From Actinocorallia longicatena (GTDB lineage Bacteria > Actinomycetota > Actinomycetes > Streptosporangiales > Streptosporangiaceae), in NCBI RefSeq assembly GCF_039534125.1, contig NZ_BAAAUV010000020.1, positions 62,001 through 126,000 of the forward strand: DNA of 64,000 nucleotides, written 5' to 3'. The notes beneath the pieces are model-generated. The model had not been told where the DNA came from. It made no database searches and saw only the letters and a list, made by a program, of their open reading frames with translations. This document shows positions 57,460-64,000 of the stretch, in pieces. Numbering within the stretch: the first letter of the stretch is position 1; each line of letters begins with the position of its first letter. The position numbers and the translations under genes are program-made.

Positions 57460-58061
57460 TCAGGGTCCTGCTGGCGGACGATCACCACATGGTGCGCGAG
57501 GCACTGGCCCTCCTGCTCGGCACCGAGGACGGCATCGAGGTCGTGGCCGACGTCGGCCGCGGCGACGAGGCCGTCGAGCGGGCGCTCAAGCTCCGTCCCG
57601 ACGTCTGCGTCCTCGACATCGACATGCCCGGCCTCGACGGCCTGACCGCGGCCGAGCACCTGTCGAAGTCCCTGCCCTCCTGCCGGCTGGTGATCGTCAC
57701 AGGGCACGGCAGGCCGGGCAACCTGCGCAGGGCGATGGCGGCGGGCGTCCGCGGCTTCCTGGGCAAGGACACCCCCGGCTCCCGCCTCGCCGAGGTGATC
57801 GAGCAGGTCCACGCCGGAGCCCGCTACATCGACCCCCAGCTCGCCGCCGACGCCCTCGCCGCGGAGGAATGCCCCCTGACCCCCCGCGAGCTGGACGCCC
57901 TGCGCGCCGCGGCCGACGGGAGCCCGATCTCCCGCATCGCCCGCGCCCTGTCCCTGTCCGAGGGGACCGTCCGGAACTACCTCTCGGCGGCCGTCACCAA
58001 GCTCAACGCCGACAACCGGCACGCCGCCGTCCAGTCGGCCCGCGACCGCGGCTGGCTCTGA
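57456..58061 (+). CDS. DesR-like LuxR/NarL response regulator
   Basis: A 201-residue response regulator. The receiver has LLADDHHMV, phospho-acceptor D in VCVLDIDMPGLDG and VTGHGRPGNLRRAMAAGVRGFLGK; the LuxR-type HTH has LTPRELDALRAAADGSPISR and LSEGTVRNYLSAAVTKL. The ATGA overlap with the kinase gene shows that they are a cognate pair. The RAMAAGVRGF segment is typical of DesR-type regulators. Targets are unknown; see the inverted repeat at 52142. Confidence 0.92.
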   Translation: MIRVLLADDHHMVREALALLLGTEDGIEVVADVGRGDEAVERALKLRPDVCVLDIDMPGLDGLTAAEHLSKSLPSCRLVIVTGHGRPGNLRRAMAAGVRGFLGKDTPGSRLAEVIEQVHAGARYIDPQLAADALAAEECPLTPRELDALRAAADGSPISRIARALSLSEGTVRNYLSAAVTKLNADNRHAAVQSARDRGWL

Positions 58062-58170
58062 CCGAGGAAATGGTGCGCCGGAATGGCCGCGCCCATTTAC
58101 AGTCGGCGGGGAATGTCCAGGGTCGTGCAATTCTGGTCGGGTGAATCGCGCCGTCGCTGACAAGATTCCG

Positions 58171-58191
58171 GAGAATCGGAGGCGCATTCTC
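58171..58191 (+). promoter_or_regulatory. Small hairpin holding the ribosome site of the secreted-protein gene
   Basis: GAGAAT (58171-58176) and ATTCTC (58186-58191) form a 6-bp inverted repeat whose 9-nt loop contains GGAGG, just 5 bp before the start codon at 58197. It may modulate translation. Confidence 0.3.
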
Positions 58192-58196
58192 GGGGA

Positions 58197-58547
58197 ATGA
58201 GAAACCACCGCCTGGCCGGTATCGCGGCCGCTCTGGCCCTGGCCGGTACCGTCGGCCTGGGCGCCGCCCCCGCGACGGCCGCCCCGAACCCCACGACCAC
58301 CTACGAGACCCGGGCCCCCGCCCCGATCACCGCGGCGGAGCGGGACCAGATCGCCGCCCAGCTCCGCAAGCTGGGCGCGCCCGCCTCCGTGGTCGCCACG
58401 ATCTTCAACCCGCTCAGCGTCGGCTGGGATCTGTTCGGCCCCTATCTCGACGACTGGGCCCCCTACTGCGACATCCACCTGTTCCTTCCCTGGGAATGGA
58501 TCCATCTGTTCCCGCTCATCGACCAGAGCGGCTGCTGGACGTTCTGA
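58197..58547 (+). CDS. Small secreted protein of unknown function
   Basis: A 116-residue protein with a classical signal peptide (RLAGIAAALALAGTVGLGAA, cleavage likely after ATAAP). The mature part has two cysteines (APYCDIH and SGCWTF) and several tryptophans near the C-terminus, suggesting a small disulfide-linked fold. I recognise no family. It lies between two two-component systems, so it could be a regulated target or a signal component. Confidence 0.7.
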   Translation: MRNHRLAGIAAALALAGTVGLGAAPATAAPNPTTTYETRAPAPITAAERDQIAAQLRKLGAPASVVATIFNPLSVGWDLFGPYLDDWAPYCDIHLFLPWEWIHLFPLIDQSGCWTF

Positions 58548-58626
58548 CCCCGCCTTTCCGGCCGCCGCCTTTTCGCCCGTTCCGTACCGGAGATTGCTGA
58601 TGATCTTGCTGGGGTAGGGGTCGGAA

Positions 58627-59751
58627 GTGATCGGGAGGTGGCGGCCGGAGGTCAAAGACGCCGGGCTGGCGGGGCTGGCCGCGGTCCTGGCCGTCGTGGA
58701 CGCCGTCGCCGGCGGGAACACCGGGGTGCTGCGGCTCGGCGGCACGGCCCACATCGTGATCGGCGTCGCGGGAGCCGGGATCCTGGTGTTCCGCAGGCGG
58801 CGTCCCTACGCGGTCTCGGTGATCAGCTCACTGGTCAACTTCATGATCTACGCACCCGCCCAGGGCCTGCTGGGGCTGTTCTCCGCCGGAAGGTACGGGG
58901 ACTCGCTCGCCCGCCTGGTGATGGTCGCGATCTTCGGTTTCGGGACGGCCGTCCCGGGCGCCTGGCCCGTGGACATGATCGCGCGTGGGATCAGCTACAC
59001 GGCCCTGTTCGTGACCGCGGCCGTCGCGATCGGCCGGCAGTCCCGCCGGTACGTGCTCGGGGTGGAGCAGTCGCAGCGGATGCTCCGCGAGGAGTACGGG
59101 CGGACCGTCGAGCGGGCGCGGCTGGAGGAGCGCGCCCGCATCGCCGGGGAACTGCACGACTCGGTCGCCCACCGGGTGACGTTGATGACCGTCCAGGCAG
59201 GGGCCCTGGAGGCGGCGGGGGAGCGGAGCGCCGAGCTCGTCTCCGTGATCGCCGGGCAGATCCGGGCGGCGGGACGGGCCGCGATGGAGGAGCTCCGGCA
59301 GGTCCTCGGGGTGCTGAGGCTCGAGGCCGACGTCGTGGGCACCGCACCGAAACCCGATCTCGACGAGGTCGTCTTCGCGGTCGGGGAGGCCCGGCGGATC
59401 GGCATCGAGGTGGCCCTCCAGATCAGCGGGACGGCCAGGCCGCTGCCTCCGGCGGTCGCGCAGACCGCGGTCAGGATCGTCCGGGAGGCGCTGGAGAACG
59501 TCGCGGCGCACGCCGGAAGGGTGCCGGCCGAGGTCCGGGTGGACTTCGCGGCGGACCGGCTGCTCCTCGAGGTGGAGAACGGCCCGGCACCGCAGCGGAC
59601 GGCCCGAGAGGCGCCCGGCGGCAGCCTGCTCAACCTGGGCCAGCGGCTGAACCTGCTCGGCGGTGAGTTCACGGCGGGGCCCACGCACCGAGGCGGATTC
59701 CTGGTCCAGGCGGTGCTGCCGCTGGCGGGAGAGGAAGAGGGACCACAATGA
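58627..59751 (+). CDS. NarL-type sensor histidine kinase
   Basis: A 374-residue membrane histidine kinase with several N-terminal helices and a HisKA_3 helix ARLEERARIAGELHDSVAHR (His in ELHDSVAH). The ATPase domain has REALENVAAHA and LNLGQRLNLLGGEF. GTG 58627 is the start. It overlaps its response regulator as ATGA at 59748-59751, so it is a cognate pair. The signal is unknown. Confidence 0.9.
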   Translation: MIGRWRPEVKDAGLAGLAAVLAVVDAVAGGNTGVLRLGGTAHIVIGVAGAGILVFRRRRPYAVSVISSLVNFMIYAPAQGLLGLFSAGRYGDSLARLVMVAIFGFGTAVPGAWPVDMIARGISYTALFVTAAVAIGRQSRRYVLGVEQSQRMLREEYGRTVERARLEERARIAGELHDSVAHRVTLMTVQAGALEAAGERSAELVSVIAGQIRAAGRAAMEELRQVLGVLRLEADVVGTAPKPDLDEVVFAVGEARRIGIEVALQISGTARPLPPAVAQTAVRIVREALENVAAHAGRVPAEVRVDFAADRLLLEVENGPAPQRTAREAPGGSLLNLGQRLNLLGGEFTAGPTHRGGFLVQAVLPLAGEEEGPQ

Positions 59752-60461
59752 TCGACATCATCGTCGTGGACGACGAGGAGCTCGTCCGGTTCGGCCTGCG
59801 GACCATCCTGGAGTCCGATCCGGAGCTGCGCGTCGTCGCCGAGGCCAGAGACGGCGCCGAGGGCCTGGAGCTGTGCCGCCTCCACCGGCCCGCCATCGTC
59901 CTCATGGACATCCGGATGGCCGGCATGGACGGCCTCACCGCCACCCGCGAGCTCACCGCCGACCCGGCCGCGCCGAAGGTGATCGTGCTGACCACCTTCG
60001 ACGTCGACGACTACGTCTACCAGGCGCTGGAGAGCGGAGCCGTCGGCTTCCTGCTCAAGGACACCCCGCCCGAACGGCTGATCGGCGCGGTCAAGACCGT
60101 CGCCCAGGGCAACGCGATCCTGTCGCCGGGGGCGACCCTCCAGCTCATCCGGCGCTTCACCGGGAGCCCCGAGCGCCGCGTCTTCCCCGGACGCTCCCGG
60201 CTCGACGACCTCACCGACCGCGAGCGCGGCGTCCTGCTCCTGCTCGCCGAGGGCCTGTCGAACGCGGAGATCGGCGCCCGCCTGCTCATGAGCGAGTCGA
60301 CCGTCAAGGTGCACGTCAGCCATGTGCTGGCCAAGCTCGGCGCCGGGAACCGGGTGCAGGCCGCGATCCTCGCCCACGAGAGCGGGCTGGTCTGCGACGA
60401 GCGGATGGCCAGGGGGCGCCGGGACGGCGCCGGGCAGGGGCCCCGCGGTGCCGACCGGTAG
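59748..60461 (+). CDS. NarL/LuxR family response regulator
   Basis: A 237-residue response regulator: receiver with VVDDEELVRFGLRTIL, phospho-acceptor in IVLMDIRMAGMDGLTA, LTTFDVDDYVYQALESGAVG and GFLLKDTPP; HTH with LTDRERGVLLLLAEGLSN and MSESTVKVHVSHVLAKL. It is strikingly similar to the regulator at 61644-62297 on the other strand. It lies between two kinase genes (58627 and 60480) on the same strand and may receive signals from both. Confidence 0.92.
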   Translation: MIDIIVVDDEELVRFGLRTILESDPELRVVAEARDGAEGLELCRLHRPAIVLMDIRMAGMDGLTATRELTADPAAPKVIVLTTFDVDDYVYQALESGAVGFLLKDTPPERLIGAVKTVAQGNAILSPGATLQLIRRFTGSPERRVFPGRSRLDDLTDRERGVLLLLAEGLSNAEIGARLLMSESTVKVHVSHVLAKLGAGNRVQAAILAHESGLVCDERMARGRRDGAGQGPRGADR

Positions 60462-60479
60462 CGGCGGGCGGGAGGGCGC

Positions 60480-61628
60480 ATGGGGCGAGACCGCGACCCG
60501 CTGCTGAAGGGCGTGGCGGGCGGCCGCTGGCTGACGGCCTTCGACCTCACCATGACCCTGCTGGTCGTGCTGCTGGCGCTGTTCCCCGGCGGCTCGGGCG
60601 AGGGGAGGGGCTGGGTGGTCGTCGCCGCGCTGGCCCTGCCGTTCCGGCACCGCTTCCCCGTCCCCGTGGCCCTGCTGGCGTGCGCGGCCGACCTCGCGAC
60701 CCCCACCGACGGCCTGGGGCTGGCCTTCACCTACTTCCTCGCCGTCTCGGCCCTCATCCAGGGCAGCCGCGGCAACCCCCTCACCTGGGTGATGCTCGCG
60801 ATCAGCGTGGTCGTGGTGATCGAACCGTGGTCGGTGGACTACTACCGGGAGGACACGGCGGTCCGGCTGGTGGCGGTGGTGCTCCTGTCGGCCGGGCCGG
60901 TCCTGTTCGGCCTGTACCTGCGCGCCAGGACCGAGCTCGGCGAGGCCGTGTCCGCACGGGCCGAGCTGGCCCGCGACGAGGAACTGGCGCGGATGGCCCG
61001 TGACCGCGCCGAGGACCGCAACCGGCTCGCCCTCGAGCTGCACGACTCCCTCGGCCACGAGCTGAGCCTCATCGCCCTGCAGACGGGGGCGCTGACGGTG
61101 GCCGCCCCGGCCGACCTCCCGGGCATCGCCGACCGGATCGGCGGGCTGGCCCGGCAGGCCCAGGAGGAACTGCGGCAGATCGTCTCCACCCTCCGCGACC
61201 AGGCCGCCCTGCCGACCTACGGCGCCCTGCTGTCGGTCGCGGCCGTGCCCGGGCTGATCGAGCGCTTCGACCGGCTGGGCGTGGTGGCCTCCCTCGCCAC
61301 GGCCGGTGACCTCACCCGCCTGCCCGACCGGGTCGACCGGCTGGTCTTCCGGATCGTCCAGGAGTCGCTGACCAACGTGCTCAAGCACGCTCCGGGCACG
61401 GCGGTCGAGGTGTCCGTCGCCGCCCGTCCCGATCTGGTGGAGGTCACGGTGATCAACACCCGGCCGCTGGACGGGACCCGCTGGTCGGCCGAGGGACGGG
61501 TCGGGCTCCAGGGTCTGGCCGATCGCGCCGGGCAGCTCGGCGGCGCCGTGCTGTGGGGCCCGGCCGGGGACGGCGGGTGGAGCGTCCGGGCGGTCCTGCC
61601 CCTGGCGGAGACGGCTCCCCCTCGCTGA
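60480..61628 (+). CDS. NarL-type sensor histidine kinase without its own regulator
   Basis: A 382-residue membrane histidine kinase. Hydrophobic helices in the first 150 residues precede a HisKA_3 helix (NRLALELHDSLGHELSLIAL) and ATPase motifs QESLTNVLKHAPG and GLQGLADRAGQLGG. It starts 18 bp after the preceding response regulator gene and ends 15 bp before a convergent regulator gene. No regulator follows it in the same direction, so it probably shares one of the two flanking regulators. Confidence 0.9.
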   Translation: MGRDRDPLLKGVAGGRWLTAFDLTMTLLVVLLALFPGGSGEGRGWVVVAALALPFRHRFPVPVALLACAADLATPTDGLGLAFTYFLAVSALIQGSRGNPLTWVMLAISVVVVIEPWSVDYYREDTAVRLVAVVLLSAGPVLFGLYLRARTELGEAVSARAELARDEELARMARDRAEDRNRLALELHDSLGHELSLIALQTGALTVAAPADLPGIADRIGGLARQAQEELRQIVSTLRDQAALPTYGALLSVAAVPGLIERFDRLGVVASLATAGDLTRLPDRVDRLVFRIVQESLTNVLKHAPGTAVEVSVAARPDLVEVTVINTRPLDGTRWSAEGRVGLQGLADRAGQLGGAVLWGPAGDGGWSVRAVLPLAETAPPR

Positions 61629-61643
61629 GGCTCCCGCCGAAGA

Positions 61644-62297
61644 TCACTTCTCCGAGGTGAGCCCCGCTCGGTAGGCGATGATCGCCGCCTGGACGCGGTT
61701 GGCGGCGCCCAGCTTGGTCAGCACATGACTGACGTGCACCTTGACGGTCGCCTCGCTCATGGCCAGGGCCGTCCCGATCCCGGCGTTGGACAGCCCCTCG
61801 GCCATGAGCGTCACGACCTCCCGCTCCCGTTCGGTGAGCCGTTCCACCGCCTCCCGGCCGGGACCCGCCCCGCCCGGACGGTCGGCGAAACGGTCGATGA
61901 GCTGCCGGGTCACGCCGGGGGAAAGGATGGCGTTGCCCTCCGCCACCGTCGTGATCGCGGCGATGATCTCCTTTGGCGGGGTGTCCTTGAGCAGGAACCC
62001 CACGGCCCCGTTCTCCAGTGCCTGGAGCACGTGGTCGTCCAGGTCGAAGGTGGTCAGGATGATCACTTTGGGCGGGTCGGGGTCGGCGGAGAGCTCCTCC
62101 GCCGCGGCGAGCCCGTCCATGCCGGGCATCCGGATGTCCATGAGGATCACGTCGGGGCGCAGTTCGCGGGCCAGCCGGACGGCCTCGGCACCGTCGGAGG
62201 CTTCGGCGACGATCCGCAGCCCCGGCGCGGACTCGACGATCGCCCGCAGCCCGAAGCGGACCAGTTCCTCGTCGTCGACGAGCAGTACATCGGTCAT
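61644..62297 (-). CDS. NarL/LuxR family response regulator
   Basis: A 217-residue response regulator with VDDEELVRFGLRAIV, phospho-acceptor in VILMDIRMPGMDGLAA, LTTFDLDDHVLQALENGAVG and GFLLKDTPP, and an HTH with LTEREREVVTLMAEGLSNAG and EATVKVHVSHVLTKLG. It is a close paralogue of the regulator at 59748-60461. I chose ATG 62297; the frame is open for 26 more codons. It lies 94 bp downstream of its probable cognate kinase. Confidence 0.92.
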   Translation of the reverse strand: MTDVLLVDDEELVRFGLRAIVESAPGLRIVAEASDGAEAVRLARELRPDVILMDIRMPGMDGLAAAEELSADPDPPKVIILTTFDLDDHVLQALENGAVGFLLKDTPPKEIIAAITTVAEGNAILSPGVTRQLIDRFADRPGGAGPGREAVERLTEREREVVTLMAEGLSNAGIGTALAMSEATVKVHVSHVLTKLGAANRVQAAIIAYRAGLTSEK

Positions 62298-62391
62298 CGG
62301 CCCGGTTCCAGGACGGGCGGCCTCGGCCGGATCCCGACCCCGGCCGCGGCAGATCGGGTCAGCGACATGGGTCACTCCTGGCGACGGTCAC

Positions 62392-63495
62392 CTACTCAGA
62401 GTAGTCATCGCTCCCGGTCGTGGGCAGAGCGGCCCTGATCCGGAAGCCGTCCTCGTACGGACCGGCTTCCAGGGTCCCGCCCAGGGCCTGGATTCGCTCC
62501 CTGGCCCCGGAAAGGCCCCTCCCGCTGCCGGGGCCGCCGTCCGGTCCCGGACGCCCCGGGGCGCCGTTACGGACCTCGACGTCCAGTCCGCCGGGCCGGT
62601 AGGTCAGCTCCACCGTGATCGAGGCGTCCGGAGCATGGCGGGCGGCGTTGGTGAGGGCCTCCTGGACCAGCCGGTAGGCGGCGTGCTGCGCCTCGTCCGT
62701 CATCGGGGCGGCCCGCCCCGAGCTGGTCACGGTGATGTCGAGCCCCGCCCGGCGGGCGGTGCAGAGCAGCTCCGACAGCTCGCTGAGCCGCCGCAGGGCC
62801 GCCGGGCGGGGTCCGTGCCGCTGGAGCACGCCGATCATGGTGCGCAGCTCGGTCAGCGCCCGGCCGCCCTCCTCGCGGATCCGGGCGGCCAGCGGTGCCG
62901 CGCCGGGATGGGCGGCCTCCAGCCCCGCCGCCACCATGATCATCAGGGTGACCTGGTGGGCGACGCTGTCGTGCATCTCCCTGGCCAGCTCGGCGCGCTC
63001 CTCGGCCCTGCGCTCCTCGGCGGCCCGCTCGGCCTGCTCCCGCTGGACGGCCGCCCGCTCGGCGACCAGCCGGCGCACCAGGCAGCCGAGGGTCCCGCCG
63101 AGGACGCCCACCAGCAGCACGTAGAAGGACTCCTCCGCCGCCCAGGGCGAATCGCGCAGGAACGGCAGCACCATGGCGAGGGGGAGGGTCACGGCGCCGA
63201 CCAGGACGGGCCGCCGCCGGTCGGGGGCGTAGAGCATGGCCGAGTAGAGGCTCAGCAGATACTGCGCGGCGAAGAAGACGAACAGGCCCGAGACCGCGCT
63301 GACCAGGAACACCAGGCTCGGCGTCCGCCGCCGGAACAGCAGCAGGGCGCCGGTCGCGACGGCGAGGACGACGGCGGCGGGGACCGGCAGGACCCCCGGC
63401 CCGCTGAAGGCGACGACGCCCAGATTGAGGACGGCGGCGGCCAGCGCGAACAGGACGTCGGACCGGCCGGTCCACCGGACGCGATCCAAGATCAC
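62392..63495 (-). CDS. NarL-type sensor histidine kinase
   Basis: A 367-residue membrane histidine kinase. Several N-terminal helices precede a charged coiled-coil (ERAAVQREQAERAAEERRAE) and the HisKA_3 helix AREMHDSVAHQVTLMIMVAA. The ATPase has QEALTNAARHAPD and GRGLSGARERIQALGG. It starts at GTG 63495 and is followed by its response regulator. Confidence 0.9.
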   Translation of the reverse strand: MILDRVRWTGRSDVLFALAAAVLNLGVVAFSGPGVLPVPAAVVLAVATGALLLFRRRTPSLVFLVSAVSGLFVFFAAQYLLSLYSAMLYAPDRRRPVLVGAVTLPLAMVLPFLRDSPWAAEESFYVLLVGVLGGTLGCLVRRLVAERAAVQREQAERAAEERRAEERAELAREMHDSVAHQVTLMIMVAAGLEAAHPGAAPLAARIREEGGRALTELRTMIGVLQRHGPRPAALRRLSELSELLCTARRAGLDITVTSSGRAAPMTDEAQHAAYRLVQEALTNAARHAPDASITVELTYRPGGLDVEVRNGAPGRPGPDGGPGSGRGLSGARERIQALGGTLEAGPYEDGFRIRAALPTTGSDDYSE

Positions 63496-63530
63496 GCCCT
63501 CACGCTAGCCGGAGGCGTCCACGGTGGGGT

Positions 63531-64000
63531 TCAAGAGGCGGTCATGAGCTTCCCGGAGTCCTCGACCCCGTCGGCGTCCCGGTCCCGGGGGCCGAACAGC
63601 GCGGTCACGGTGATCAGGACGGCCAGCGTCACCGCATAGGCCACGGGCAGATGCCAGTTCTCGAAGATCTCCGCCCAGCCGTTGCCGGAGACCGCGGGCC
63701 CCGCCCAGATCACCAGGGCGCCCGCGACGCCCCCGGCCAGGGTGAAGCGCTGGCCCCTGGCCCAGCGCCGCTGGGACCTGAAGGCACGCAGCCCGGCCAC
63801 GCAGCCGATCGCCAGCAGCAGCCCGGCCAGGAGCACGGCCGCGATCGTCAGCGGGACGGCCAGGGACGGGAAACCGGGTCCGTGCCCGCCCGACGCGGGC
63901 GGAACCGTGTCGGCCGTGGGCCCCACGACCGACTGACGGGCCGCGGCGGGCGCCAGTTCGAAGGGGATGTCGATGATCCCGCGCAGGGCGATCAGCAGGT
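63531..64000 (-). CDS. Membrane protein, N-terminal part beyond the window
   Basis: The frame is open to the window edge, so the N-terminus is missing; about 155 residues are visible. Visible parts are an upstream hydrophobic stretch (LLIALRGIIDIPF), a proline/glycine-rich outside loop, and three hydrophobic helices (VPLTIAAVLLAGLLLAIGCV, FTLAGGVAGALVIWAGP and PVAYAVTLAVLITVTALF). A GTG at 63926 could start a 131-residue version, but the continuous upstream frame favours the longer form. It ends 35 bp upstream of the kinase gene in the same direction and may be part of that operon. The family is not recognised. Confidence 0.65.
   Translation of the reverse strand, partial: LLIALRGIIDIPFELAPAAARQSVVGPTADTVPPASGGHGPGFPSLAVPLTIAAVLLAGLLLAIGCVAGLRAFRSQRRWARGQRFTLAGGVAGALVIWAGPAVSGNGWAEIFENWHLPVAYAVTLAVLITVTALFGPRDRDADGVEDSGKLMTAS

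Overview
This is a stretch of chromosome from a high-GC actinomycete. Nearly every gene shows very high third-position GC, GTG and TTG starts are common, and many families are actinobacterial specialities: Scr1-type regulator with DUF397 proteins, F420-type PPOX enzymes, DUF7455, the three-helix-bundle small protein and NarL-type two-component systems. A sigma factor, topoisomerase subunit B and topoisomerase subunit A in one neighbourhood match the usual actinomycete core order. The gene content points to Streptosporangiales (Streptosporangium or Nonomuraea-like), but that is inference. No rRNA, tRNA, CRISPR array, insertion sequence or prophage was seen.

Region by region. 1-4.8 kb: 3' part of an FtsX-type permease, a terminator, a double TerD protein, ribonuclease HII and a haloalkane dehalogenase-like enzyme. 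4.8-13.2 kb: a membrane protein with two AAA+ modules; pxpC translationally coupled to a thiamine-diphosphate enzyme; an AlkZ-like DNA glycosylase; a PPOX protein; and pxpB/pxpA on the opposite strand, so the 5-oxoprolinase genes are split. 13.2-17.9 kb: a four-gene leftward cluster with two TY-Chap/SseB-like proteins, a candidate immunity-like small protein and a large unknown. 17.9-20.7 kb: a small helical protein, a cytochrome b plus molybdopterin oxidoreductase pair, an HhH-GPD repair protein and a membrane-anchored protein. 20.9-27.1 kb: a PAS-PAS-GAF-SpoIIE phosphatase, the principal sigma factor followed by a perfect 43-bp palindrome and a terminator, a TPR-like protein, YaaA and DUF7455.

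27.4-33.7 kb: two DUF397 proteins and an Scr1-type regulator divergent from an RsbW-like ATPase, glutamate decarboxylase, then a two-gene unit of a membrane P-loop NTPase and a winged-helix/putative nuclease. The latter is the best candidate for an undescribed conflict or defence system here. 33.7-40.2 kb: HIT protein, a divergent NAD-dependent DNA ligase, a secreted protein, arginine deiminase with MarC, a long TetR/QsdR-type regulator and a possible leaderless small ORF. 40.2-52.1 kb: topoisomerase subunit B, SDR/TetR pair, old-yellow-enzyme homologue, MFS exporter, thioredoxin-like protein, ketosteroid-isomerase-like protein, topoisomerase subunit A and an FMN alpha-hydroxyacid oxidase. 52.1-64 kb: a degenerate ABC ATPase, TetR/SDR pair, MpaB-type oxygenase, an 18-copy 14-bp minisatellite, then a signalling cluster of four histidine kinases and three response regulators and a membrane protein cut by the window edge.

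Small-scale oddities include three short tandem duplications that each span a stop codon, several perfect inverted repeats acting as terminators or operators, and a repeat-expanded loop inside an SDR enzyme.
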